Source of the DNA: JAFGBI01 sp964480725
GTDB taxonomy: Bacteria; Myxococcota_A; Polyangia; Polyangiales; Polyangiaceae
Length of the DNA: 64,000 bases
Direction of reading: 5' to 3'
NCBI GenBank assembly: GCA_964480725.1
Contig: CAYZQO010000033.1
Coordinates: 1 to 64,000, forward strand
Positions 52,335-61,656 of this stretch are shown one piece after another (the stretch's first letter is position 1; the number at the start of each line of letters is the position of its first letter). The notes below the pieces were generated by a model that worked only from the letters and a program-made list of their open reading frames with translations, was not told the DNA's origin and made no database searches. Made by a program: the position numbers and the translations under genes.

Positions 52335-54089
52335 GTGTTCCTCATCCGGCGCATCCACGACGCCCTGCTGCCGACGAACCAGGCCGCCGTCGCGGCGGTG
52401 CAGCGCCTGCTGCAGCTCCGCTTCGGAGGGGTGCGCCGCGAGGAGATCGACGGGCTGCCGGAGAAGCTACGCAATCCGTTCCTGCAGCGGTTCAGCACGG
52501 TCCTCTACGTCGCCGAGCGCCCGCGGGTCGCGGAGGTGGACGGGTTCGCGATCGTGCTGCGCGAGCCGACCCTGGGCTTCTGCTACCTCGACTTCCTCGC
52601 CGTCGATCCGGAGAGCCGCGGGGGCGTGGGGGCCGCGCTCTACGAGCGGGTCCGCGAGGACGCCCTCACGTTCCGGGCGCGCGGGCTCTTCTTCGAGTGT
52701 CTCCCCGACGACCCGTCTCCAACGCTCGACGCCGCGGCGCTGCGCGAGAACCAGGCCCGGTTGCGCTTCTACGAGCGCTGGGGGGCACGCCCGATCGTGG
52801 GGACCGCCTACGAGACGCCGATCCGCCCCGGTGACGCGGACCTACCGCACCTGGTCTGCGACACTCTGGGCATGCCCGGCGCGCTGCGCCGCGCCCACGT
52901 CGAGCAAGTGGTGCGGGCGGTGCTGGAGCGCAAGTACCGACACCTCTGCCCCCCCGAGTACGTGGCGGCCGTGGTCGGATCCGTCGTCGAGGATCCCGTG
53001 CGCCTCCGGCCCCCGCGCTACCTTCGGTCGAGCGGCGACGCGCAGGCTGGGCGAGGGCCGGCGGGGACCCGTACCGGGCGCCCCCGCTACCCGCTGGTGA
53101 TCAACGAGAAACACGACATCCACCACGTCCGCGAGCGCGGCTACGTGGAGTCTCCGGTGAGGGTCGGCGCCATCCGTGGCGCCCTCGACGAGGCGGGCGG
53201 CTTCCGCGTCATCCCCGCCCGTCACTACGGGCTGGACGCGGTGACCAGCGTGCACGATCCGGCGTTCGTGCGCTACCTGCAGCGCGCCTGCGCCGCGGTG
53301 CCGGAAGGCAAGTCGCTCTACCCCTACGTCTTCCCGATCCGAAACCGGGCGCGCCCTCCCCAGGAGCTCTCCGTGCGCGCGGGGTACTACTGCATCGACA
53401 CCTTCACGCCCCTCAACCGAAACGCCTTCCTGGCCGCGCGAGGCGCCGTCGATTGCGCGCTCACGGCCGCCGCGGCGGTGGCAAACGGGGAGCGCCTCGC
53501 CTACGCCCTGGTGCGCCCGCCGGGGCACCACGCCGAGCGCGCCGCCTACGGCGGCTTCTGCTATTTCAACAACGTCGCCATCGCGGCGCAGGCGCTGCGA
53601 CGCGGCGGGCGCGTCGCGATCCTGGACGTCGATTACCACCACGGCAACGGCCAGCAGCAGATCTTCTACGATCGGGCCGATGTGCTCACGGTGAGCCTGC
53701 ACGGCCACCCGAACTTCGCCTATCCTTACTTCTCGGGGTTCGAGGAGGAGCGCGGGGAGGACGAGGGAGTGGGGCACAACCTCAACCTCCCGCTACCGGA
53801 GCGGCTCGACGGGGGCCGCTACCGGAAGGCCCTCCGCGTGGCGCTCGACCGGATCGTGGCCTTCGCACCCGACTTTCTCGTCGTGGCCCTCGGGTTGGAC
53901 ACGGCAAAGGGCGATCCGACGGGGACGTGGTCGCTCGGACCCAGTGACTTCGAGGCCAACGGTGAGCTCATCGGGGCCCTCGACCTGCCGACGCTGGTAG
54001 TGCAAGAGGGCGGGTACCGGACGCGCACCATCGGCGACTGCGCCAGCGCCTTCTTCGGGGGCTTGGCGCGCGCGATCCAGCTCACCTGA
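52335..54089 (+). CDS. GNAT acetyltransferase fused to class II histone deacetylase-like domain
   Basis: 584 residues in two catalytic parts. Residues 1-165 form a GNAT acyltransferase (GFAIVLREP, CYLDFLAVDPESRGGVGAAL for the acetyl-CoA loop, RLRFYERWGARPI). A ~90-residue linker leads to a zinc deacetylase domain (about 250-584) of the polyamine-deacetylase/HDAC class: PPGHHAERAAYGGFCYFNN (H398, H399), DVDYHHGNG (D433, H435 as zinc ligands), LDTAKGDPTGTW (D522) and EGGYRTRT (Y561). All expected deacetylase residues are present. One polypeptide thus has acetyl-adding and acetyl-removing parts; substrates (polyamine or protein) are unknown. GTG start at 52335. Confidence 0.88.
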   Translation: MFLIRRIHDALLPTNQAAVAAVQRLLQLRFGGVRREEIDGLPEKLRNPFLQRFSTVLYVAERPRVAEVDGFAIVLREPTLGFCYLDFLAVDPESRGGVGAALYERVREDALTFRARGLFFECLPDDPSPTLDAAALRENQARLRFYERWGARPIVGTAYETPIRPGDADLPHLVCDTLGMPGALRRAHVEQVVRAVLERKYRHLCPPEYVAAVVGSVVEDPVRLRPPRYLRSSGDAQAGRGPAGTRTGRPRYPLVINEKHDIHHVRERGYVESPVRVGAIRGALDEAGGFRVIPARHYGLDAVTSVHDPAFVRYLQRACAAVPEGKSLYPYVFPIRNRARPPQELSVRAGYYCIDTFTPLNRNAFLAARGAVDCALTAAAAVANGERLAYALVRPPGHHAERAAYGGFCYFNNVAIAAQALRRGGRVAILDVDYHHGNGQQQIFYDRADVLTVSLHGHPNFAYPYFSGFEEERGEDEGVGHNLNLPLPERLDGGRYRKALRVALDRIVAFAPDFLVVALGLDTAKGDPTGTWSLGPSDFEANGELIGALDLPTLVVQEGGYRTRTIGDCASAFFGGLARAIQLT

Positions 54090-54262
54090 GCAGCGGGGCC
54101 GGCGCGCCCTCGGAGCCGCCACGGCTCGACCCAGAACGCGCCTCGCGCCGCCCGTCTCGTTCCAGGAACGGAGGGCGCGTCCGTCAGCGGCCGCCGAGCC
54201 CCCACTGGCGCTACCCCGGGGAGCGCTTGCGGCGATCTGGACCCCCGACTAGAGTAGCGCTG

Positions 54263-57200
54263 ATGCGGAGGGGCGCGCGGCGACACTCCACTCTGGCGTG
54301 GGCGGTGATCGTGCTCACGTGCGGCTGGTGCTCGCTCCTCCTGGCCCAGATCCCCTCCGCGGCGGCCCCGTCGAGCTCGGCGGTGGGCTCCGCGAGCTCC
54401 AGCGCCAGCGCTGCCCCCGTCGCTTCCGCGGCCCCCGAGGCCGAGGCCGATCCCCGCACCCGGCGGCTCGAGGCCCTCCTGGCGGGCAACCTCGAGGTGG
54501 ACGTCGATCCGCAGTCGCTCTTCGACGTCAGTCTGTCCGACCCGGCCGCCATCGCGGTGGAGGCAGCGCGGATCCGGGCCCTGCTGGGGGCCGTCGTGGA
54601 GACGGCGGGGGCGCCGTCGGCGTCCGCTGCGCCGCGCCGAGCGCCGGCACGAGCGCCCCCTGCCGCCTCCGCCTCCGCCTCGGCGAGCCCGGTCGGGTCG
54701 GCCGCCGCCCCCATCGAGCCGGAGCCGGCGCGCTGGCGCGCGCGGCTCGAGCTGGACCGCGCGCGCCTCGCCTTCTATTCGCTGCCCCGCGAGCAGCAGG
54801 AGAAGCTGCTCGACGCTCACGCTGCCCGACGGGAGGCGGCGCGGCCACGGGAAACCGAGGCGGAGCGCCGGACGCGCGAGGCAGAGGCCGAGCGCGAACG
54901 GGCGCTGGAGGCCGCGCGCCTGGCTCGCACGGAGGCGGCGCGCCTCGTGAACGAAGAGATGGCCCGCCTCATCGGCCTGCGCTCGGCGGTAGCGACCGTC
55001 CGGGATCGCTTCGCCGAGGAGCGGGAGCAGCGCGAGGGTCGTCGCGACGTCGTCCTGGGGTGGCAGCGGCGCGTCCGCGAAGCCAAGGGCGACGACCAGG
55101 CTCAGGCGGACTCCATCTACGACGCCCTCCGACGCAGCCTGCGCGCCTCTCGCGACGAGCTAGCGCTCGCGCTGGACGACCTCCGCGCGACCACGTCACG
55201 AGTCCCCGAATTGGGGCCCGATCCCCTGGTCGACGTGCCTCCCGACGTGACAACGGGCGAGGCGACGGAGCTACGGCGCGAAGTGGAGCGGGCCATCGCG
55301 GCGGCCCGCTCCGACGAGCAAGCCCTGCGAGAAGAGCACGCTCGGCGCCTGCTCGGCGAGGTCAACGAGCTCAACAGCGAACGGCTGGGGCTGCTGCCGT
55401 TCCTCACGCCCGCGCTCCGTCGCGGAATCACCGGGTTCTCGCCGGCCGGCTGGGATCAGGCCAAGGCGGAGGTGCGGCACCTCGGACTGATCGCGCGGTA
55501 CGATCGGCGGTTGGTCACCGAGTGGCTCCGCTCCCTGCGCGAGGGGGGCCCCACCGGGATCTCCCCCTGGTCAGCCACGGTGGTCGGCGTGCCGTGGCTC
55601 CTACTGGTGGTGGCGTTCATCGTCTGGCGGCGCCGCGGCCCTCCCTTTCTGGCGCTGCTCGAGGCCAAGCTCGCCGATGACGACCAGGCCGCGCGACGGG
55701 TGACGCCGAGCCCGCTGCGTCGTGCCGTCGCCTTCCTCGCGCACGTCCGCCGTCCGCTCGAGTGGTTGGTGCTCTTCCTGGTGACCTGGTGGCTGCTCCC
55801 CTCCGGGATCCGAGCCCAGATGGAGACGCGGCTGGTCGCCTCGATGATCGCCTGGATGCTGGGGGCCAGCGCCCTGGTCACTGTCGTCGACGCCTTGGCG
55901 GCCAGGTCGGCGCTCGGCCGCGGCGTGGAGAACGACCCGCAGGGCGCGCTGCGACTCCGCTCCCTGCGGCTCGTCGCGCGCGTCTCGCTCGTCATCATCC
56001 TCGTCCTCGTGCTGACGACACGCCTGGTCGGTCAGGGCACCATCTACCGCTGGGTGATCTCCACCTGCTGGTTGGCGTCGCTCCCGATCTTCCTGATCCT
56101 GGTCCAGTGGTGGAAGAAGCCCGTCTTCGAGCGCGTGGACCGGGTGCGGAAGAAGACGCCGCTGCAGGCCTGGGTGCTCACCCACCAGACCGGGTGGAAG
56201 AGCTTTCTCGCCGCCATGGTCGGTGGCGTGCACCTCTTCGTGACCGGGCTCGTCAAGACGGTGCGCGGGTGGATCGCGGGGTTCTCGCTGGTGCGTCGGG
56301 CCCACGCCTACCTGTTCCGACGCGAGCTGGCGCGTCTGGCCAGCGGTCGCCCCGAGGTGAGGACCCAGCCGCTCGGGCAGCCTGCTCTGGCAGCGCTGGA
56401 TCCCGCACAGATCTGCGAAACGTGGCTCGCTTGCCCTGCCGACGCCCCCCTCGCGCGCCTGCACGCGCGCCTGCGCGAGGGCCACGGCGGCATCATCGCC
56501 GTCGTCGGGAACCGGGGGCTCGGCAAGACCAGCCTGCTGCGCCAGCTCTCCCAGGATGAGCCGCAGAACCTCTGGGTGGACGTCCACGAGGCGACCGGGC
56601 TCGCCGAGCTCGAGGCGTGGCTCGCCGGGAACGAGGCGACGCGCGGGCCTGGGTCCGAGGCGAGCCTCCCGCGGCTCGTTCTGCTCGACGAGGCGCAGAC
56701 GCTGGTGCAGCCCGTGATCGGGGGACTGGCACGCCTCGACTCGACGCTGGCCGCGGCGCGAGCGCGCTCGTCGGACCGCCTCTGGGTGCTGGCCTTCGAC
56801 GCCGTGCTCTGGCCGCTCATCCAGCGCGCGCGGGACGGGCGCCGGCTCTTCGACGAGGTCATCGTCCTCGCCCCGTGGACCGAGGATGAGGTGGGCGAGC
56901 TGCTCTGGCAGCGGAGCGCCGCCGCCGGGTTCGAGCCGTGCTTCGCGGATCTCCTCGAGGATCTCCCGCCGGGTGCCGACGAGATCGATCGCCAAGAGGC
57001 CCTCGCCGCGCGCCGGACCGGGTACGTGCGGATGCTGTGGGATCACGTCGACGGCAACCCCGGCCTCGCCCTCGAGGCCTGGCGCGCCTCGCTCGTCGAG
57101 GACGCCGACGGCGCGGTCCGGGTGCGTGCGCTGCGGGTCCCCGACGCGCGCCTGATCGACGGGCTCCCCGACGCTGCGTTCTTCGTGCTGCGCGCCGTGC

Positions 57201-57397
57201 TCCAGCTCGCCCCGGCGCGGGCCGCCGACGTCGCGGCCGCGACCCGGGTCACCGACCAGGACGTTCACGGCATCTTCCAGCTCGGGTTCGCCAACGGCTA
57301 CCTCGAGGAGCGGGAGGGACGGGTCGACGTCACCTGGCGCTGGCGACACACGCTGCTCACCCTGCTCGCTCGGCGCCACCTGCTGGTGAACTCATGA
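54263..57397 (+). CDS. Membrane-bound coiled-coil ATPase coupled to MscS
   Basis: 1044 residues from ATG 54263. An N-terminal signal or anchor (AVIVLTCGWCSLLLAQI), a Ser/Ala/Pro-rich stretch, and a long helical coiled-coil region (about 150-420, rich in EAERERALEAARLARTEAAR) are followed by five or six membrane helices (from about 432 to 660). A P-loop ATPase domain ends the protein, with Walker A GNRGLGKTSLL (about 747-757), Walker B RLVLLDEAQT (about 804-813) and a helical C-terminus. The periplasmic-coil plus membrane layout recalls the sensor half of MscK-type channels, but the pore is missing; the next gene supplies an MscS pore and overlaps it by ATGA. Function unproven. Confidence 0.82.
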   Translation: MRRGARRHSTLAWAVIVLTCGWCSLLLAQIPSAAAPSSSAVGSASSSASAAPVASAAPEAEADPRTRRLEALLAGNLEVDVDPQSLFDVSLSDPAAIAVEAARIRALLGAVVETAGAPSASAAPRRAPARAPPAASASASASPVGSAAAPIEPEPARWRARLELDRARLAFYSLPREQQEKLLDAHAARREAARPRETEAERRTREAEAERERALEAARLARTEAARLVNEEMARLIGLRSAVATVRDRFAEEREQREGRRDVVLGWQRRVREAKGDDQAQADSIYDALRRSLRASRDELALALDDLRATTSRVPELGPDPLVDVPPDVTTGEATELRREVERAIAAARSDEQALREEHARRLLGEVNELNSERLGLLPFLTPALRRGITGFSPAGWDQAKAEVRHLGLIARYDRRLVTEWLRSLREGGPTGISPWSATVVGVPWLLLVVAFIVWRRRGPPFLALLEAKLADDDQAARRVTPSPLRRAVAFLAHVRRPLEWLVLFLVTWWLLPSGIRAQMETRLVASMIAWMLGASALVTVVDALAARSALGRGVENDPQGALRLRSLRLVARVSLVIILVLVLTTRLVGQGTIYRWVISTCWLASLPIFLILVQWWKKPVFERVDRVRKKTPLQAWVLTHQTGWKSFLAAMVGGVHLFVTGLVKTVRGWIAGFSLVRRAHAYLFRRELARLASGRPEVRTQPLGQPALAALDPAQICETWLACPADAPLARLHARLREGHGGIIAVVGNRGLGKTSLLRQLSQDEPQNLWVDVHEATGLAELEAWLAGNEATRGPGSEASLPRLVLLDEAQTLVQPVIGGLARLDSTLAAARARSSDRLWVLAFDAVLWPLIQRARDGRRLFDEVIVLAPWTEDEVGELLWQRSAAAGFEPCFADLLEDLPPGADEIDRQEALAARRTGYVRMLWDHVDGNPGLALEAWRASLVEDADGAVRVRALRVPDARLIDGLPDAAFFVLRAVLQLAPARAADVAAATRVTDQDVHGIFQLGFANGYLEEREGRVDVTWRWRHTLLTLLARRHLLVNS

Positions 57398-58308
57398 CGG
57401 GCACGGTGGAGCGTCGGCCGTCGCAGCGCCGCCCGTCGGGGCTGGCCGCCGCTGCCGTGGTCCTGCTCGCCCCGGCGACGGCCCGCGCCCAGGACACCCC
57501 GGATTTCGGCCAGCTCGTCCAGTTTGTCCGCTGGGGCGGGGTCGCGCTCTCGATCCCGATCGTGGTGGGCGCCATGGTGCTCATCCGGCTGGTCGAGAGG
57601 CTCGGCGATCAGCTCGCCCACGAATTCCCCAACCGGCGACCGACCATCCAGAAGACGCAGACGATCGCGCGCTTCTTCATCTACGTGGTGATGGTGGGGG
57701 CGGTGCTGGGGTTGAGCATCCGCCTCGATCCAACCGCGCTGGCCGTGATCGGCGGGGCGCTCGCCTTCGCGATTGGCTTCGCGCTCCGCGATCTGGTGGC
57801 GTCCTTCATCGCGGGCGTCACCATCATGTTCGATCGCCCCTTCCAGGTCGGCGACCGCGTCGCCTACGGGGGCGAGTACGGCGACATCATCAAGATCGGA
57901 CTCCGCAGCGTGCGCATGAACACGCTGGACCACAACATCATCACCATCCCCAACAACAAGGTCTTCACGGACGTCACCTCGAGCAGCAACTACGGGGCGC
58001 TCGAGATGCAGGTGGCGATGGATTTCCACGTCGGGGTGGATCAGGACGCCGAGCGAGCCATGGGGCTGGTGCGCGAGGCCTGCCTCACCAGCCCCTACGT
58101 GTACCTGTCGCAGCCCGTCCCCGTCGTCGCCAAGCAGGTGATCCTGCACGACACCGTCGCGCTCCAGATCAAGGCCCGTCCCTACGTCTTCGACTGCAAG
58201 TACGAGAGCGCCTTCGTCTCGGACGTACACCTGCGGGTGCTGGACGCCTTCCGCCAGCACGGCATCGCGCCCCCGGCGGTCCTGCACCGGGCCCTCCCTA
58301 CGGGATGA
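57394..58308 (+). CDS. MscS-family mechanosensitive channel
   Basis: 304 residues. Signal peptide (ending ATARAQ), two membrane helices, then the pore-lining helix TM3 (VIGGALAFAIGFALRDLVASFIAG, the Gly/Ala-packed signature) and the cytoplasmic beta domain (FDRPFQVGDRVAYGGEYGDIIKIGLRSVRMNTLDHNIITIPNNKVF). Opens under membrane tension to release solutes after osmotic downshock. The ATG at 57394 overlaps the ATPase stop codon (ATGA), so the pair is co-translated. E. coli MscS is 286 residues. Confidence 0.94.
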   Translation: MTGTVERRPSQRRPSGLAAAAVVLLAPATARAQDTPDFGQLVQFVRWGGVALSIPIVVGAMVLIRLVERLGDQLAHEFPNRRPTIQKTQTIARFFIYVVMVGAVLGLSIRLDPTALAVIGGALAFAIGFALRDLVASFIAGVTIMFDRPFQVGDRVAYGGEYGDIIKIGLRSVRMNTLDHNIITIPNNKVFTDVTSSSNYGALEMQVAMDFHVGVDQDAERAMGLVREACLTSPYVYLSQPVPVVAKQVILHDTVALQIKARPYVFDCKYESAFVSDVHLRVLDAFRQHGIAPPAVLHRALPTG

Positions 58309-58398
58309 CCCCACGGCCCCGCGCTGCCCTGGCGCCGGCGCTGGGATCGCGCCCCGGCGCGGCGCCATGGAGCCCGGTGCGAGCGTGACGGTTCGACC

Positions 58399-59697
58399 TT
58401 GACGCGTTCCGAGCACGGTGGGCAGCATCGCGCTTCCGTGCCACTAGACGTGCCGCTCCCCGCGGGTCGCCCCCGGAGGCTCTGGGCCCGCCCGGTCACG
58501 TGGCTCGGGCTCGCGCTCGCCGCCGCGATCGGGAGCGGCGCGTATGCCTGGACCACGCGCGCGCCGAGCGTGGACGTGGTGGTCGTGCGCCGGGGCCCGC
58601 TGGTGCAGCGGCTGGTGACGACGGGGAGGGTCATGGCGCCGGCCCGCATCGAGCTCGGGAGCACGGTGCTCGGCGAGGTGGTGGAGGTCCGCGTCCAGGA
58701 TGGCGCGCGGGTCGCGGAGGGCGAGCTCCTGGTGCGCCTCGACGACACCATCGCGCGCGCGGAGGTCGCCCAGGCGAAGGCCGCGCTCGGCTCCGCCCAC
58801 GCGCGGGTGGGCGTGGTCGGCCGCGTCACCAGCCGGCTCGCCGAGCGCACGGTGGAGGAGCGCGTCACGGGCTTCGACCGCGCCGAGCGGGAGTTCCAGC
58901 GGACCCGACAGCTCCACGCCGAGGGCGCGCTCCCGGACGCCGAGCTCGACGCCGCGCAGGCCACGCTCGACGTCGCCCGGAGCCAGCTCGCGGCCGCCCG
59001 CGCCTCGCTCCAGAGCACGAGCCCCGGCGGCGACGAGTACTCGGCGACGGCGGCGACCGCGACGGAGGCGCGGGCGGCGCTGGCGGTGGCGGAGGCCCGC
59101 CTCGCGGCGACCCGGGTCGAGGCGCCGACGGCCGGCGTGGTCCTCGAGCGCAAGGTGGAGCCCGGCGACGTCGTGCAGCCGGGCGCGGGCCTGCTCACGC
59201 TGCTCGGCGACGGCGCGCCGCGGCTCTCCGCGGAGGCGGACGAGAAGTACCTCGGCGTGGTGTCGATCGGGCAGGCCGCCACGGCCGTGGCCGACGCCGT
59301 GCCCGACCAGCCATTCCCGGCGCGCCTGACCTACGTCGCACCCGCCGTCGACCCGGGTCGCGGCACCGTCGAGCTGCGCTTCTCGGTGCCGGAACCGCCC
59401 CCGTTCTTGCGGCCCGAGCTGACGGTGAGCGTCAACCTCGACGTGGCCCGGCGGGAGGCCACGGTGACGCTCCCCCTGGCGGCGATCCGCGATGCCGCCG
59501 GTGCCGCGCCGTGGGTGCTGATCGTGGTCGAGGACCACCTCGAGCGGCGGCCGCTGCGCCTCGGGATCCGCGGCGACGAGCGGATCGAGGTTCTCGAGGG
59601 GGCGAGCGAGGGCGAGCGCGTCGTGGTCGCCACGGGACCGGTGCCCGCCGCCGGAGCGCGCGTGTCCCCGCGCGAGGTCGGGGGCAGCGATGGGTGA
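58399..59697 (+). CDS. Periplasmic adaptor (HlyD/MacA-type) of an ABC exporter
   Basis: 432 residues. Membrane anchor at about 33-53 (VTWLGLALAAAIGSGAYAW), then the membrane-fusion-protein plan: a barrel-sandwich half (GSTVLGEVVEVRVQDGARVAEGELLVRLDD), an alpha-hairpin coiled coil (about 110-225), the second lipoyl half (EAPTAGVVLERKVEPGDVVQPGAGLLTLLGDG), beta-barrel and MP domain. It links the inner-membrane transporter encoded next to an outer-membrane factor. TTG 58399 is the upstream start; GTG at 58438 (13 residues shorter) is possible. First gene of a three-gene unit with overlapping ends. Confidence 0.9.
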   Translation: MTRSEHGGQHRASVPLDVPLPAGRPRRLWARPVTWLGLALAAAIGSGAYAWTTRAPSVDVVVVRRGPLVQRLVTTGRVMAPARIELGSTVLGEVVEVRVQDGARVAEGELLVRLDDTIARAEVAQAKAALGSAHARVGVVGRVTSRLAERTVEERVTGFDRAEREFQRTRQLHAEGALPDAELDAAQATLDVARSQLAAARASLQSTSPGGDEYSATAATATEARAALAVAEARLAATRVEAPTAGVVLERKVEPGDVVQPGAGLLTLLGDGAPRLSAEADEKYLGVVSIGQAATAVADAVPDQPFPARLTYVAPAVDPGRGTVELRFSVPEPPPFLRPELTVSVNLDVARREATVTLPLAAIRDAAGAAPWVLIVVEDHLERRPLRLGIRGDERIEVLEGASEGERVVVATGPVPAAGARVSPREVGGSDG

Positions 59698-59738
59698 ACG
59701 GCGGCCGAACCAGTGGCGCGGCGGCCGCGGAGGGGTCC

Positions 59739-60953
59739 GTGCCGTTTGAGTGGTTCGTGGCACTGCGCTTCCTCCGCGAGGGGCGGCTGCAGACGGTGCT
59801 CATCTTCGTCGGCGTCGGCGTCGGCGTGGCGGTCATGGTCTTCCTCACCGCGCTGATCGACGGGCTGCAGGCGAGCCTGGTAAAGACCACGCTCACGACG
59901 CAGGCGCACGTCGTGATCCGTCCACCCGAGGAGGAGGCGCACGTGCTCGCGCCGCCGGCGGGGGAGCTCTTGGCGCGCGTCGAGAAGCGCAACCAGCGTG
60001 ACCGCACCCTCGATCAGTGGCCGCTGGTGCTGGCGGCCGCCACCCAGGTCCCGGGGGTCGAGGCGGCGACGGTCACCGTCGCCGGATCGGGCTTCGCCAC
60101 CCGGGGCAACGCCAGTCGTTCGGTCGCGCTGCGGGGCGTCGACCCGGAGTCGTTCACGCAGGTCATCGCCATCGGAGACCGCATGCAGAGCGGGGCCTTC
60201 CGCGTCCTCGGCGACGAGACGGTGGTCGGCGCGGAGCTGGCGAAGGATCTCGGGATCCGGGTCGGCGACAAGATCCGCGTCAGCTCCAGCGACGGACTCG
60301 CCGACGTCTTCGTGGTGGCCGGCATCTTCGACCTCGGCAACAAGGACGTGAACCAGCGCTGGGTCTTCGTCTCCGTCCGCGCGGCGCAGACGCTGCTCGC
60401 GCTCGGACGCGACGTGTCGACCATCGAGCTCCGCGTCGCCGAGCCGTTCCAGGCCGAGGCGATCGCGCAGGAGGTCGCCGCCCGGACGGGCATGGTGAGC
60501 GAGAGCTGGATGACGCTCAACCGGCAGCTGTTGGTCGCGCTCTCCTCGCAGTCGAGCTCGAGCTACATGATCCAGTTCTTCGTCGTGCTGGCCGTCGCGC
60601 TCGGCATCGCCTCGGTGCTGGCGGTGAGCGTGGTGCAGAAGTCGCGCGAGATCGGGATCCTGCGCGCCACCGGCACCTCGACCCGGAGCATCCTCGGGAT
60701 CTTCCTGGTCCAGGGGGGGATCGTCGGGGTCGTGGGCGCCGTCTCCGGCTGCCTGCTCGGCACCGCCCTCGCGCTCTTCTTCGCCGGCCTCGCCACCAGC
60801 CCGGACGGCTCGCCCACCTTCCCGGTCCGGCTGGACGCGGCGCTGATGCTGACCGCCTCCGCGATCGCGATCGCCGTCGGGCTGCTGGCAGCGGTGATCC
60901 CCGCGCGGCGGGCCGCCCAGCTCGATCCAGCGACGGTGATCCGCGGTGGCTGA
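59739..60953 (+). CDS. ABC transporter permease (MacB/LolCE-like)
   Basis: 404 residues. The FtsX-like plan: first helix at about 14-38 (VLIFVGVGVGVAVMVFLTALIDG), a large periplasmic domain (about 40-265, with VALRGVDPESF and GDETVVGAELAKDLGIRVGDKI), and three C-terminal helices (IQFFVVLAVALGIASVLAVSVVQKSREIGILRATGTS, QGGIVGVVGAVSGCLLGTALALF, IAIAVGLLAAVIPARRAAQLDP). GTG 59739 follows AGGGG; an in-frame GTG at 59694 overlaps the previous stop (GTGA) and would add 15 residues. Partner of the downstream ATPase, which overlaps its end. Confidence 0.9.
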   Translation: MPFEWFVALRFLREGRLQTVLIFVGVGVGVAVMVFLTALIDGLQASLVKTTLTTQAHVVIRPPEEEAHVLAPPAGELLARVEKRNQRDRTLDQWPLVLAAATQVPGVEAATVTVAGSGFATRGNASRSVALRGVDPESFTQVIAIGDRMQSGAFRVLGDETVVGAELAKDLGIRVGDKIRVSSSDGLADVFVVAGIFDLGNKDVNQRWVFVSVRAAQTLLALGRDVSTIELRVAEPFQAEAIAQEVAARTGMVSESWMTLNRQLLVALSSQSSSSYMIQFFVVLAVALGIASVLAVSVVQKSREIGILRATGTSTRSILGIFLVQGGIVGVVGAVSGCLLGTALALFFAGLATSPDGSPTFPVRLDAALMLTASAIAIAVGLLAAVIPARRAAQLDPATVIRGG

Positions 60954-61656
60954 AGCGCCCTCGACACCCGTCCTTCGCGTCGAGGACGTGGTCAAGAACT
61001 ACGGGACCACGGTGGTCACTCCCGTGCTGCGCGGCGTGTCGTTCGACGTGCACGCCGGAGAGTTCGCCGCGCTCATCGGCCCCTCCGGCTCGGGCAAGAG
61101 CACGCTCCTCAACCTCATGGGCCTGCTCGATCGGCCGACCTCCGGCCGCCTGCTGCTCCAGGGCCAGGACACGACCCACCTCGACGACCACGCCATCACC
61201 CGCATGCGCGGCCGCAGCATCGGGTTCATCTTCCAGTTCCACCACCTCTTGCCAGCGTTCACCGCGGTAGAGAACGTCTTGCTCCCGATGTACTCGGCCT
61301 ACGGCGAGCGTTTGCCGGCGCTGGTCCAGCGCGCCCGCGAGCTGGTCGCCCGGGTCGGGCTCGGGGACCGCGCCGACTACCTCGCGAGCAACCTCTCCGG
61401 CGGCCAGCAGCAGCGCGTCGCGATCGCGCGCGCCCTGGCCATGGATCCGCCGCTCGTGCTCGCAGACGAGCCAACCGGCAACCTCGACACCAAGACCGCG
61501 GACCAGATCTTCGCGCTCCTGCGGGAGTTTCACGCCGAACGTGGCGGCGCCCTGGTGGTGGTCACCCACGACCCGCGCCTGGCCGAGCGCTGCGATCGCG
61601 TCCTCGAGCTGGTGGACGGCGAGATCGTCAGCGACCATCTGCGCACGGGGGAGTGA
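60946..61656 (+). CDS. ABC transporter ATP-binding protein (LolD/MacB-type)
   Basis: 236 residues. Walker A GPSGSGKST, Q loop GFIFQFHHLLPAF, signature LSGGQQQRVAIARALA, Walker B LVLADEPTGNLD and H switch VVVTHDPRL are all intact. The PTSGRLLLQG segment and overall length match LolD/MacB-type ATPases that drive mechanotransmission transporters. GTG 60946 overlaps the permease stop by eight bases. The exported substrate (lipoprotein, peptide or drug) cannot be inferred; no outer-membrane factor gene is adjacent. Confidence 0.93.
   Translation: MAEAPSTPVLRVEDVVKNYGTTVVTPVLRGVSFDVHAGEFAALIGPSGSGKSTLLNLMGLLDRPTSGRLLLQGQDTTHLDDHAITRMRGRSIGFIFQFHHLLPAFTAVENVLLPMYSAYGERLPALVQRARELVARVGLGDRADYLASNLSGGQQQRVAIARALAMDPPLVLADEPTGNLDTKTADQIFALLREFHAERGGALVVVTHDPRLAERCDRVLELVDGEIVSDHLRTGE

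Noticed and set aside
55601..57379. 592-codon minus-strand frame opposite the membrane ATPase
   Set aside because: Arg/Gly/Glu/His-rich shadow; the plus strand has Walker motifs and membrane helices in the right order.
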